From Ridgeia piscesae (lineage: Eukaryota > Annelida > Polychaeta > Sabellida > Siboglinidae), in NCBI GenBank assembly GCA_025642075.2, contig JAODUO010000151.1:154501-218500 (forward strand): 64,000 bases of DNA, in the 5' to 3' direction. Under the pieces are notes generated by a model. It was not told where the DNA came from and ran no database searches. It saw nothing but the letters and a program-made list of their open reading frames with translations. Positions within the stretch are counted from its first letter, which is position 1. Every line of letters begins with the position of its first letter. Below are positions 13,601 through 29,000 of the stretch, piece after piece. Position numbers and translations under genes: made by a program.

Positions 13601-16600
13601 CACACAACAGACAATCAAGCAGTACTTTGCCATTCTAAAACACACAACAGACAATCAAGCAGTGCTTTGCCATTCTAAAACACACACAACAGACAATCAA
13701 GTAGTGCTTTCCATTCTAAAACACACAACAGACAATCAAGCAGTACTTTGCCATTCTAAAACACACAACAGACAATCAAGTAGTGCTTTGCCATTCTAAA
13801 ACACACACAACAGACAATCAAGTAGTGCTTCACCATTCTAAAACACACACAACAGACAATCAAGCAGTACTTTGCCATTCTAAAACACACACAACAGACA
13901 ATCAAGCAGTGCTTTGCCATTCTAAAACACACAACAGACAATCAAGTAGTGCCTTGCCATTCTAAATCACACACAACAGACAATCAAGCAGTGCTTTGCC
14001 ATTCTAAATCACACAACAGACAATCAAGTAGTGCTTTGCCATTCTAAATCACACACAACAGACAATCAAGCAGTGCTTTGCCATTCTAAATCACACACAA
14101 CAGACAATTAAGTAGTGCCTTGCCATTCTAAATCACACACAATAGACAATCAAGTAGTGCTTTGCCATTCTAAATCACACACAATAGACAATCAAGTAGT
14201 GCTTTGCCATTCTATATCACATACAACAGACAATTAAGCAATGCTTTGACATTCTACTATACAATGTATACATCAATAACTGACAATCTGATATGTTGAC
14301 CATGAACAGCTTCAGTAATCTACAGTCGGTTTAGCAAAAGACGGCATACTTTCTTTGAGAGATTGACTAATTATTAAATGGACTAACTTAGAACAAAAGT
14401 GTGACTACTCGGGAGGATTACTTGACAGATGGTGAAGACGGAGGCACGCATTTGTAGTTGAAAATAATTAAGACTTTATCCAATGAGTTTATTAAAGCTA
14501 AGCAAAAAAATGTGCCGACATGGCATTGACAGTGGTAGGCACAATTATTTGCACTCGCCTCGGGGGAGTTCCGCATTAATCCAGTCAACTAGCTGCTCTA
14601 GAGGTGGGTTGCTGAACTCGCCGGTGATGCTCATTTGGTGGGAGACGTTGGCCAGGCCCTGGAAGCTCATGGCTGCCATCACAGCCACCACGATGGCATA
14701 GTGTCTACTGCGGTCTCCCAGCCAGCCAAACAACTGCACAGACACACATGGCTGAACAACACGCTTATTGGGCAGTGTGTGTGCGTGCGTGCGTTCGTGC
14801 GTGTGTTTGTGGTTTGTATGTGTGTGTTTGTGTGTGATTGTGGTTTGTGTGTGTGTGTTTGTTTGTGTGTGGTGTGTGTGTGTGGTGTGTGTGTGTGTGT
14901 GTGTTGTGTGTGTGTGTGTGTGTGTGTGGTGCATGCGTGTGCACATTTGTGCGTGCATGTATGTGTATGTGTTGGTATGCATATGTATGGCTGTATGAGT
15001 GTCTATGTGCACATGTACATAAGGCACTTTGCGTGTGTTGATGTGTATCTATAGATATACAGATGTGTATATAGATGCGCAAGTATTTATAAAGTGTCTA
15101 TAAAATGGTGTTTGTATATTGCCATGTGTGAGCATATATTCATAAATGTGTGCACATATATACTCTGAAGGCCCATCATTCAGATTTTCCAAATACCTTG
15201 GTACATTCTAGTAAATTAACTGTAATCGAATACATACAACAAAGTAACACAAGCGTCTGTCCAATATACAAACATTACTCCACACAAACATCACCGACAG
15301 ACGGCTGTGATTACACGACACCCAGATTCACTCAGGGCTGCCTACTTGAAAAAAATATTTTTCCGTAATGATCAGGGGGGCTACCCTTATATGAAAGAGC
15401 AAAAATGTTACCCTTAGTCTAGGGACGTTATCTCCTGTTCCTGGTCAATATAGCAGAACTGGAAATAGGTCATTCACGGGTCCTCCTGAGTTGGAAGACA
15501 TGAATACTTGTGGATAAATTGCCCATAAAGATGGTCTGGGGTTTGCCCCCTGCCCAACCACCACAGCAGTCATTTACTGATAATCACTGGTGCGTGACCA
15601 CACCCCGCCCCAGTGAGGCACCCACCTGTCTGGAGGCGAGGAGGGAGGTGAGGAGACAGAGGTGAGGCGTCCAGAAGAGCTTGAGGCGCATGATGAGGAC
15701 AGCCATGGCGGTGAAGGCAGCCAGCTGGAAGAGGTGGTACACCAACTGCAACAGACAAAACACTTCTCTAACACGCCACTCAGTGAACAGGTCATAACGT
15801 GTACAACAAACAGCACTAGTCTCTAACACGCCACTCAGTGGACAGGTCATAACGTGTACAACAAACAGCACAAGTCTCTAATATGTCACTCAGTGGACAG
15901 GTCATAATGTGTACAACAAACAGCACTAGTTTCTAATATGTCACTCAGTGGACAGGTCATAATGTGTACAACAAACAGCACAAGTCTCTAACACGCCACT
16001 CAGTGAACAGGTCGTAATGTGCACAACAAACAGCACTAGTCTCTAACACGCCACTCAGTGGACAGGTCGTAATGTGTACAACAAACAGCTCTAGTCTCTA
16101 ACACGCCACTCAGTGGACAGGTCATAATGTGTACCACAAACAGCACAAGTCTCTAATATGTCACTCAGTGGACAGGTCATAATGTGTACAACAAACAGCA
16201 CAAGTCTCTAATATGTCACTCAGTGGACAGGTCATAATGTGTACAACAAACAGCACAAGTCTCTAATATGTCACTCAGTGGACAGGTCATAATGTGTACA
16301 ACAAACAGCACAAGTCTCTAATATGTCACTCAGTGGACAGGTCATAATGTGTACAACAAACAGCACAAGTCTCTAATATGTCACTCAGTGGACAGGTCAT
16401 AATGTGTACAACAAACAGCACAAGTCTCTAATATGTCACTCAGTGGACAGGTCATAATGTGTACAACAAACAGCACAAGTCTCTAATATGTCACTCAGTG
16501 GACAGGTCATAATGTGTACAACAAACAGCACGAGTCTCTAATATGTCACTCAGTGGACAGGTCATAATGTGTACAACAAACAGCACGAGTCTCTAACACG

Positions 16601-19600
16601 CCACTCAGTGGACAGGTCATAATGTGTACAACAAACAGCACAAGTCTCTAATATGTCACTCAGTGGACAGGTCATAATGTGTACAACAAACAGCACAAGT
16701 CTCTAATATGTCACTCAGTGGACAGGTCATAATGTGTCAACAAACAGCACTAGTCTCTAACACGCCACTCAGTGGACAGGTCGTAATGTGTACAACAAAC
16801 AGCACTAGTCTCTAACACGCCACTCAGTGGACAGGTCATAATGTGTACAACAAACAGCACTAGTTTCTAACACGCCACTCAGTGAACAGGTCATAATGTG
16901 TACAACAAACAGCACTAGTTTCTAACACGCCACTCAGTGAACAGGTCATAATGTGTACAACAAACAGCACTAGTTTCTAACACGCCACTCAGTGGACAGG
17001 TCGTAATGTGTACAACAAACAGCACTAGTTTCTAACACGCCACTCAGTGAACAGGTCGTAATGTGTACAACAAACAGCACTAGTTTCTAACATGCCACTC
17101 AGTGAACAGGTCGTAATGTGTACAACAAACAGCACTAGTCTCTAACACGCCACTCAGTGGACAGGTCGTAATGTGTACAACAAACAGCACTAGTCTCTAA
17201 CACGCCACTCAGTGAACAGGTCATAATGTGTACAACAAACAGCACTAGTCTCTAACATGCCACTCAGTGAACAGGTCGTAATGTGTACAACAAACAGCAC
17301 TAGTTTCTAACATGCCACTCAGTGAACAGGTCGTAATGTGTACAACAAACAGCACTAGTCTCTAACACGCCACTCAGTGGACAGGTCATAATGTGTACAA
17401 CAAACAGCACTAGTCTCTAACACGCCACTCAGTGAACAGGTCGTAATGTGTACAACAAACAGCACTAGTCTCTAACACGCCACTCAGTGGACAGGTCATA
17501 ATGTGTACAACAAACAGCACTAGTTTCTAACACGCCACTCAGTGAACAGGTCATAATGTGTACAACAAACAGCACTAGTCTCTAACACGCCACTCAGTGG
17601 ACAAGTCATAATATGTACAACAAACAGCACTAGTCTCTAACACGCCACTCAGTGGACAGGTCGTAATGTGTACAACAAACAGCACTAGTCTCTAACACGC
17701 CACTCAGTGGACAGGTCATAATGTGTACAACAAACAGCACTAGTCTCTAACACGCCACTCAGTGGACAGGTCATAATGTGTACAACAAACAGCACTAGTC
17801 TCTAACACGCCACTCAGTGAACAGGTCATAATGTGTACAACAAACAGCACTAGTCTCTAACACGCCACTCAGTGGACAAGTCATAATGTGTACAACAAAC
17901 AGCACTAGTCTCTAACACGCCACTCAGTGGACAAGTCATAATGTGTACAACAAACAGCACTAGTCTCTAACACGCCACTCAGTGGACAGGTCATAATGTG
18001 TACAACAAACAGCACTAGTCTCTAACACGCCACTCAGTGGACAAGTCATAATGTGTACAACAAACAGCACTAGTCTCTAACACGCCACTCAGTGGACAAG
18101 TCATAATGTGTACAACAAACAGCACTAGTCTCTAACACGCCACTCAGTGAACAGATAAAAATGTGCACTTTCCCCATTACACATCTTGCGGTTATACCAA
18201 CAGAACACTTGTTCCAATCTGGAGAATTCTTTCTACTAACCACGAAATAGGTTTATAAATTGTATAATGTGACTATGACACAACAGTATGTCCTTTGATC
18301 TGTTACTCTCCACGATAATTGCTATTAGTGAAAGGGCCCAGTGCTGGAGTTAGAGAAAGTCACCAAGACTTGGGAGAATGTGCCATGTAGTGATGACTCT
18401 GAGGCAACATTCAATACATTACCTCAGCTCCAGGTTTGGATCTGTGCTCACTGAAACATGAGAACATATTTCTTTATAAGTCACCTCAGAATGGATTATT
18501 GTAAAATGTTCTTTCTAACTATTGTAACATAGCCAAATGACTTGGTACACAATAACAAATACATGTACATGGAATAGTAACTATTCAAAGATCAGACTGT
18601 ATGCCAAAGCTCTGACTGTGTGTTCCAAAGATCAGACTGTGTGTTCAAATACATATACATGGAATAGTAACTATTCAAAGATCAGACTGTGTGCCAAAGA
18701 TCAGACTATGTGTTCCAAAGATCAGACTATGTGTTCCAAAGATCAGACTGTGTGTTCCAAAGATCAGACTGTGTGTTCCAAAGATCAGACTGTGTGCCAA
18801 AGATCAGACTATGTGTTCCAAAGATCAGACTATGTGTTCCAAAGATCAGACTGTGTGTTCCAAAGATCAGACTGTGTGCCAAAGATCAGACTGTGTGTTC
18901 CAAAGATCAGACTGTGTGCCAAAGATCAGACTGTGTGTTCCAAAGATCAGACTATGTGTTCCAAAGATCAGACTGTGTGTTGCAAAGATCAGACTGTGTG
19001 TTCCAAAGATCAGACTATGTGTTCCAAAGATCAGACTATGTGTTCCAAAGATCAGACTATGTGTTCCAAAGATCAGACTATGTGTTCAAAAGATCAGACT
19101 GTGTGTTCCAAAGATCAGACTATGTGTTCCAAAGATCAGACTGTGTGTTCCAAAGATCAGACTATGTGTTCCAAAGATCAGACTATGTGTTTCAAAGAGC
19201 AGACTGTGTGTTCCAAAGATCAGACTATGTGTTCCAAAGATCAGACTATGTGTTCCAAAGATCAGACTATGTGTTCCAAAGATCAGACTATGTGTTCAAA
19301 AGATCAGACTGTGTGTTCCAAAGATCAGACTATGTGTTCCAAAGATCAGACTGTGTGTTCCAATTGATGTATTGTGGCTTCAGTAAACACTCTATTTGAG
19401 GACTAGATCAGATGTTTATTGTCATGGATATATCATTGTCTGGACTCTAACTAACTACAAAATGACACAGTGCCTGTCTATCAACACATCATACAACTTC
19501 ACATACACCAGAGGCACCACAGGTTGCTATGTACCATCTCCTAAGATATGGGTGATGTATGACAGGCTAAACTTACATGGAAACATGAGCTGTTTTCTCC

Positions 19601-20559
19601 TCCTTCTGCACATTGCCATTCTTTTCCACTGTCTCTGGCACTTTTCTGTACTCCTCATATTCACGTTTTAATATCTACAAAACATGATACAAAATCACAG
19701 ATTATTCAATACTTTTATGTTTGTTATAAGACAATATTATAGCCACAGAAAAAAAAACATTGCCTACAATTAAACCGAACTTCATTTAATTAATTAACTT
19801 TGAGAGAAACTGGTATGCTGCATTAAAACATTCCTAAACCTGACATCCCTTAATTACTACAAAGCAAGATTTTGATAGGTTCCAGGTTTTCCCAGTTAAT
19901 CACCGTCATATTTAGCACTGATCGGAAAAATACGAATTTAAATGTATTTTACAACAAAGACGTGGGCAAATTCACAGGTGAGCTATATTTTACTTACACC
20001 TTTGAGCCCTTGAACCATACACATGATGCTCAAACACAAACAAGAACAATGCCATTATGTTGAGAAGTGCCATCTGGGGGCGTGTACTGATTGGCTCTAT
20101 GTGACGTCTCGCACACAAAGGCAACTATGTAAGCTCACAGAACTAATGTTCTTGTAGATGTAAGCCAGTGGAACATGTAGGGTGGACCAGTCGTATGACT
20201 GGCTCGTACTGAGGACATACCTTGAATATAACGGTAACCACAACAACCACGGTGCAGGGGACAAGCAGCGTCTTCAACAGCCGGGGCATTGTCTGACAAA
20301 CACAGGTGACAGTCAACACATGTCAGCACTCTAAGTTACTTTATACTACTTTGAACAATTTCCTCTCTACTTTGTGTTGCTCACTCAAAATTAAATAAAT
20401 GTCAGCAATGTTAATATGTAATCACAGTACTCTACATCTAGAAACAGCCAGACACATGAATCGTACAAACACATACTTGCATGCTTGCACACATGCACTA
20501 ACATGCTCACACACACGCATGCACACACACACACATACACAAACATACACACAAACACA

Positions 20560-20612
<53 letters not shown>

Positions 20613-22010
20613 ACACGCATGCACAAACATACACGCAGGCACACAGAGTGTGTACAAGGTAAATGTTTATCATTATATTTATAGCTTTTTGAACGGGCCA
20701 AATTTTCAAATGGGCAAAACCCATAAACAAACATTTTCTTTGATGGTACTTCTATGTCACTGGTGTGATCAATGTACAAAGACGTCTCTGTGAGACCACA
20801 CACCTCCTTCTCCATGAAGTTGAACTCTGCGGCACACGTGTACAGCATCGTGTCAAAGTTCTTGAAGTCTGTAAACTTGCTTCTGAAGATATCTCCAATG
20901 TGGGCCTAAAAGTGAGAAAGTAGAATGTCATTCTACCGGAATGCTAATAAAGTTGAGTCATTATGATCACTATTAGAAATTCAGAAAATACTTGCAACCT
21001 AAATCCAACTTTGGTGATCAAGTATGCCTTTGTTTGTCACATGCAAGATTATTGAGTTGATGAACTTCATATTATTGACACATAATCAGGACAGTCCTTA
21101 ATAGTGCATGCAAATTTGTTAAATCTTCAATATACTTTTAATATGCTGTAAATAAAATTTGGTCAAAACAACTATTGTTATATTTATATAATTTGTTGAA
21201 ATACAAGAAATACTTTGTATGTACAAAAATGACTTGTATATTTCTAGCAAATCCCATGTCTGTAACAAGCACAGAGCAAGAAGTGTCATCGGATAATGAG
21301 GCTATTAGTGAGTTTGTGACCTCTTAAATGTCTACATACATCATCTCGCACTCCCAGCAACTTTCCCACGAGGATCTTCGTGCCCAAAGTCCCAACTCCC
21401 AGCAAAACTGTCTGAACCACCTGAAAATTAGAAACACAAAGATCATGGTCGTATAAACACACACATCTAGTCACACACATCGTCATCATTATTATTTAAC
21501 TAATTATTTATGCAGCCATCAACACAAATAATGTTCAAACATTTAAATGCGATAAATGACTATAATAAAAACCTCGACAGAACTGCTAAAGATAAAAGAT
21601 TATTGGTTAACTGAATAATATTTGTATGTGAAATGACTGGTCATTTAGTTGAATATAAATAATGTAATGAGACCAATCAGAGTTATTGACTAACACAACC
21701 CTACACGATGTATACAGTGAGAAATACTGTAACATTCAACAAGAGAGATTGGACAAGAAATGTTACTTACCCATATAAGGACACGTATTCGCAACTTCTC
21801 AATGATTGGCTCCAACAGAATAATGGCCTGAATCATGAGAAACATCACAGTCAGAGGACATAACACAACAAACCTATCAGTAACTATGTTATTAGTGTCT
21901 GTGGCAAATCAACACTACCGGTAGTGCCACAGTAGTGGCTAGTCTCATTTCAGTACTGTGTTTTTCGGTATTCACAGTCAACCTACCAAATATACATGTA
22001 CATGTGTGCA

Positions 22011-22080
<70 letters not shown>

Positions 22081-25000
22081 GACTGGATTCTCAAAATATT
22101 TAATGATAAAAGTACTACTTAAAAGAAATTATGTTGCTGCTTAGAATATGCAAAATCCACTATGGTTAGATATGAATGAATGAATTAGTTTATTCAACAA
22201 CAACAGCACAGTAATGGTATAACATATGGGAAAGATAATACAATACAGTATAGTTTTATGATTGGTCAGTTACTGCTGCTGGTGAAAGGACATAACAGAA
22301 GTCATGTGACTTGTAAGGCGCTACACCCTTTTCAAAGTAAAACACATAGTAGCTGCAGTAAGAGTTACAAGGCAGAATACAAAGTAACAGTAACAGTATT
22401 TTTTTAAATAATTATGTTCTTTTATAATTATATTAAAGCTAAGGTAATATGTCTATTGTGGCTGTCAAACATCACACATATATCAGGTGCTAAGAGAGTA
22501 GAACTGATCACATCTAAGCGACATACCAGAACAGCGAGAACAGCAGCCGAGAAGAAAGACGCCAACAACATTGCATTGCCAAACAGAGCCAGGAAACTAA
22601 CGGCGAGTCCAAGCTGCAAGAGATTGTACAATCAATGTACATTATGACCAGAGCCAAAACATTGGCCTACAAAAGAATATGAATATTATTATGCATGGCA
22701 GTTTAATAAAGTGGAATACTGTTGTTAAAATAGCCACATTGATTGACTTTGATTGCTACATTGTGTGACTTACATGACAATTACACACAGACAGAGGTAC
22801 TTCTATAATTGTCCAATTATTTCTAACAAGACCAACATGGAATTATGTCCTAATAGTTTGTACATTGACTTCAAAAGGTAATTAAAATGAGCACAACTGA
22901 TAATGAACTATTGATAGTTAGATTTCAACACTCCGTTTCTTTTTCAAATTGTATTTCTCTCATAAATCTAATAGACTACTAATTAAATAGCATTATTTAA
23001 AAAATTCTGAATAAAATGAAGAACAAACTGTATTTACCCCCTGACCCAGCAGAATGACCTTGACTTTGTGTGACCCGATGAAGCCAAGCATGTAGGTCGC
23101 AAACACTGCTGCTGTCTGAGTCATCAGCGCAAACTGAGCGAACTACAACACAAGCTGTGGATACACACAGTGTCATCACTGCTCACAACCTTGGCATCTA
23201 TCTCTTACACAACCTGTGGATACAGACAGTGTCATCACTGCTCACAACCTCAGCAACTATCTCTTACACAACCTGTGGATACAGACAGTGTCATCACTGC
23301 TCACAACCTCAGCAACTATCTCTTACACAACCTGTGGGTACAGACAGTGTCATCACTGCTCACAACCTTGGCATCTATCTCTTACACAACCTGTGGATAC
23401 AGACAGTGTCATCACTCCTCACAACCTCAGCAACTATCTCTTACACAACCTGTGGGTACAGACAGTGTCATCACTGCTCACAACCTTGGCATCTATCTCT
23501 TACACAACCTGTGGATACAGACAGTGTCATCACTGCTCACAACCTCAGCATCTATCTCTTACACAACCTGTGGATACAGACAGTGTCATCACTGCTCACA
23601 ACCTCAGCATCTATCTCTTCCACAACCTGTGGATACAGACAGCGTCATCACTGCTCACAACCTCAGCATCTATCTCTTACACAACCTGTGGGTACAGACA
23701 GTGTCATCACTGCTCACAACCTCAGCATCTATCTCTTACACAACCTGTGGATACAGACAGCGTCATCACTGCTCACAACCTCAGCAACTATCTCTTACAC
23801 AACCTGTGGATACAGACAGCGTCATCACTGCTCACAACCTCAGCATCTATCTCTTACACAACCTGTGGATACAGACAGTGTCATCACTGCTCACAACCTC
23901 AGCATCTATCTCTTACACAACTTGTGGATACAGACGGTGTCATCACTGCTCACAACCTCAGCATCTATCTCCTACACAACCTGTGGATACAGACAGTGTC
24001 ATCACTGCTCACAACCTCAGCATCTATCTCCTACACAACCTGTGGATACAGACAGCGTCATCACTGCTCACAACCTCAGCATCTATCTCCTACACAACCT
24101 GTGGATACAGACAGTGTCATCACTGCTCACAACCTCAGCATCTATCTCTTACACAACCTGTGGATACAGACAGTGTCATCACTGCTCACAACCTCAGCAT
24201 CTATCTCTTACACAACCTGTGGATACAGACAGTGTCATCACTGCTCACAACCTCAGCATCTATCTCTTACACAACCTGTGGATACAGACAGTGTCATCAC
24301 TGCTCACAACCTCAGCATCTATCTCTTACACAACCTGTGGATACAGACAGTGTCATCACTGCTCACAACCTCAGCATCTATCTCTTACACAACCTGTGGA
24401 TACAGACAGTGTCATCACTGCTCACAACCTCAGCATCTATCTCTTACACAACTTGTGGATACAGACGGTGTCATCACTGCTCACAACCTCAGCATCTATC
24501 TCCTACACAACCTGTGGATACAGACAGTGTCATCACTGCTCACAACCTCAGCATCTATCTCCTACACAACCTGTGGATACAGACGGTGTCATCACTGCTC
24601 ACAACCTCAGCATCTATCTCCTACACAACCTGTGGATACAGACAGTGTCATCACTGCTCACAACCTCAGCATCTATCTCTTACACATACTGTGGGTACAG
24701 ACAGTGTCATCACTCCTCACAACCTCAGCATCTATCTCTTACACAACCTGTGGATACAGACAGTGTCATCACTGCTCACAACCTCAGCATCTATCTCTTA
24801 CACAACCTGTGGATACAGACAGTGTCATCACTGCTCACAACCTCAGCATCTATCTCTTACACATACTGTGGGTACAGACAGTGTCATCACTCCTCACAAC
24901 CTCAGCATCTATCTCTTACTTCTCAACAGGTTTATAAGTGGCAGTTTGTTCTGATGAGACACACTCATCACATGATGAGACACACAAAGAAGGAAGGCAA

Positions 25001-25924
25001 GATTAACTATTATATTTAATAATATATCAATAAAATATGAATCAGTGGTATAACAAATATCAAATTATTATTTTAAATATGTCTGCTCAACTGTCCAGGT
25101 AACGATGACTGGCAAATGGATTAATGCCAGACAGGGGAAAACAAACAAACAAACAGACAAACAAACAAACAGCTTCCCAGGAGGATAATTGCCCTGCTGA
25201 CTGGGAAGCCAGGCAGAGGAATGGACAGACAGGTGGACGGACGGACGGACGGACGGACGGACGGACGGACGGACGGACGGACGGACGGACGGACGGACGG
25301 ACGGACGGACGGACGGACGGACGGACGGACGGACAGACGGATGGAGAGACATTACCTGCCAGGAGAGCATGAAGCAGATGACTGTGGCAGCCACCGCAAA
25401 ACTGCTGCGATATGACGGTCGCGCAGCTCTGCAAAGAAACAACAAAACAGTGTTTACTGACACTTAACTTCTTCACAACAGTATCATTTGGCAGGACCTT
25501 TAAAGGGGCCAATTTATTGAGATAAATAACCACCGATACAGTTGCTCCAAGACAGCTACTTGAAAACTTTGATCGTCTTTGTGGCAAGTATATTTGTAGT
25601 GTGTACCTCAAAATGCGTGTTTCATGTGTAACATATACCCCAATATGTGTTACATGTGTACATAAAGATGTGTCAAACATGTAACACGTGATACTCCAAT
25701 ACATGTGTTACATGTGTAATGTGTGCCTCAACATGTGAGTTACAAGTGTAACATGTACCTCAAGATGTGTGCTACGTGTGTAACATAATAATAATAACTT
25801 TATTGTCCAATCATAGAGTGGAAATACATTCTGCACTTTGGAGGTTGCATAAAAACACAATATTTAAGTCACGTAGTAATGCATGTATACAGTAAAATCA
25901 AGCATGTAAATATGTAAACGGTAG

Positions 25925-26003
<79 letters not shown>

Positions 26004-29000
26004 ATATGACAATATTGTAATAAGATTAATTAATTAATAAAGGTGACAAAACAACATTGCATTGGCAGCGGTAGAGACTGTGATAGGTCAACGATTAATT
26101 TTTTTGTGGCGGATTCAGATACTTGATGGAGGACGGAATGAAGGATTTAAGGGCTCGCTGGGTTTTTACTGTTAGCATTCTGTACCTCCTTCCAGAGTGG
26201 AGAAGGTCGTAATGGTCATGTAAGAAGTGGGTGGGGTCAGATAAGATTTTGGTTGCCATTTGCAGTGTTCTTGACTTGTACAATTGCTCCAGACTGGTAT
26301 CGGGTGTACAGCACATAGCGATTTTGCAAGAAGTATATTCTGTTTAGTTTTTGACTGAGAGATTTCCCCACCAGCAAACAAGACCAAACGTCATAACACT
26401 TTTTACAAATGAATCGTGGAACACAAATAAAATGTTTCTGTCTATGTGCAAGGCATTGAGTTTTCTCAGGAAGTACAATCTTTGCTGGCCTTTCTTATAT
26501 AGATTCATTGTATTATCATCCCACCTTAGTTTGTCATCGATTGTTGTACCCAGATATTTATAGGAATGCACAATTTCTATGTTGATGGGGGTGGGGTGAT
26601 GTATGATCGGAAGTCTATTACAAGTTCCTTGGTTTTGACAACATTTAACTCAAGGCAGTTGGCCACACACCATGACACAAAGTGATCTATGTCACTTCTG
26701 TAATCTGTTTCGTCGTCAGACAGCAGACCGACAAGAGCAGTGTCGTCTGCATACTTGAAGTAGTGGATTGTTTGAGTATGCGTTCTGCATGAATTGGTGT
26801 ACATGGTATACAAAAATGGTGACAGTACACATCCCTGAGGAGCTCCAGTGGAGATAGACACATGTGACGAGCATTCACATACTGTGAGCGGTTGGTAAGG
26901 TGACTGTGTACAAGCATGACAAATTGTTTACCAACACCAAGATCAATAAGTTTTCTGATCATCAAATGCGGCTGGATTGTGTTAAATGCTGACGAAAAGT
27001 CAATTAATAGTTTTCTGGCATACGAGCCTCAACGTTCAAGAATGACATTTAACATTGACAAGGTGGCGTCTTCAACACTACGTTTAGTTCTGTAAGCAAA
27101 TTGCAATGGGTCAAGTAGATGTTCAACCTGGGGTAACATATATTTCAGTACTATTCTCTCGAACGATTTCATTAGCAGTGATGTGAGAGCAATTGGACAA
27201 TAATCATTAAGAAGAACAGGGTTGGGCTTCTTAGTTATTGACACAATCTCTGCGTTTTTCCACATGTTCTCCAATACGTGTGTTACAAGTGTAATGTGTA
27301 CCTCAAGATGTGTGTTATGTGTGTAACATATACACCAATAGGTGTGTTACAAGTGTAATGTGTACCTCAAGACATGTGTTACATGTGTAACACATACTCC
27401 AATGTGAGTGTGTTACAAGTGTAATGTGTACCCCAAGATGTGTGTTACATATGTAACATATACACCAATACATGTGTTACAAGTGTAATGTGCACCTCGA
27501 GATGTGTGCTACATGTGTAACATGTACTCCAATACGTGTGTTACATATATTCTAATGTGTACCTCAAGATGTGTGTTACAAGAAACATCTCTGCAATGAT
27601 GAAGGGGAAGCCAAAGCTCTCCCTCAGTGGGGGCGTCCACTGGACCCTTGTACACTGTAAACATGGACAAACAGTCAGTCACCTGTTAGATGAAGTCATC
27701 ATATTACCTCAGTTATAGTCAGTTGTTTCATTATGACAGGTACACAATCATGACAGATTTCTGTTGTACGTGTAACATAAGTGTCATGTCTTAGTGAGTC
27801 AATATTAGGGTAGCTGAGTGAGTGAACGACTGAGTTGACAAGTGAGTGAGAGGTTCAGCAGAGACTATACTGTTGAGTAACTAGGTGAGTGGATGAGTGA
27901 CTGACTGACTAGACGAGTGAGTAGATGAATGAGTGACTGAGTGGGCAGATGGGTGAAACTGAGTGAGTAGGTGAGTGATTGTTTGAGTGAGTGAGTGAGT
28001 GAGTGAGTGAGGGGGTGAGTGAGTGGGTGAGTGAGTAAATAAGTGAGTGAGTGAGTGAGTGGGTGAGTGAGTAAATGAGTGAGTGAGTGATTGATTGTTT
28101 GATTGATTGATTGAGTGGGTAGATGAGTGAGTGACTGAATGAGTAGATGGCTGACTGATTGAGTGACTACCTGGATAAATGTATGAGTGACTGGATGAGT
28201 GAGAGTGCAGATGGATGAGTGAGTCATTCAATCCCTACCTCTCCGTGGTTGTAGAAGAACGCCATCACTGCCAACAAACCACCAACGATTGACTGACTGA
28301 AAACATGAAAAGTAAAACAAAATGAGTTTAACTGACAAACAAAAAACAATGTTCTAAAAACTCCCCACAACATAAGATCAGCATTAGACAGAGTTGTTAA
28401 AAACAGCTATAACTACTCCCTACAAGTACCTCCTTGATGGCCCACAATCCTCTCCTTTTTGGGGATTTTTGGGCCATTGTCTTACAGTGACACAGCTACC
28501 AACCAGCGCAAATAAATGAGGCAAACTGGATCAGTGAATTCACTGCTTTGCATTTCAAGGTAAAATTTGTAACATTTGTGTAGTGATACTGTAATGGTTA
28601 ATGGTATCTACAGAACCAGACACTGACACAAGAGCTGCAGGTTCAGAAGACAACATACCTGAGGTATGTGCCAAAGAGGAAGAAGACAACATACCTGAGG
28701 TAGGTGCCAAAGAGGAAGAAGACAACATACCTGAGGTAGGTGCCAAAGAGGAAGAAGACAACATACCCGAGGTAGGTGCCAAAGAGGAAGAAGACAACAT
28801 ACCTTAGGTAGGTGCCAAAGAGGAAGAAGGCAACACACCCGAGGTAGGTGCCAAAGAGGAAGAAGACAACATACCCGAGGTAGGTGCCAAAGAGGAAGAA
28901 GACAACATACCTGAGGTAGGTGCCAAAGAGGAAGAAGACAACATACCTGAGGTAGGTGCCAAAGAGGAAGAAGACAACATACCTGAGGTAGGTGCCAAAT

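Noticed and set aside
11851..14258. CRISPR-like array
   Set aside because: Units are contiguous with no unique spacers, sit in an intron of an animal gene, and lack any cas-like neighbour.
18537..19399. Plus-strand ORFs of 230-276 codons rich in SKDQTVC
   Set aside because: 21-bp intronic repeat, open in all three frames.
23157..25019. Plus-strand ORFs of 573-620 codons in three overlapping frames
   Set aside because: They are a 59-bp tandem repeat without stops. All three frames are equally open, codons are repeat-driven, and the region is an intron of the minus-strand gene.
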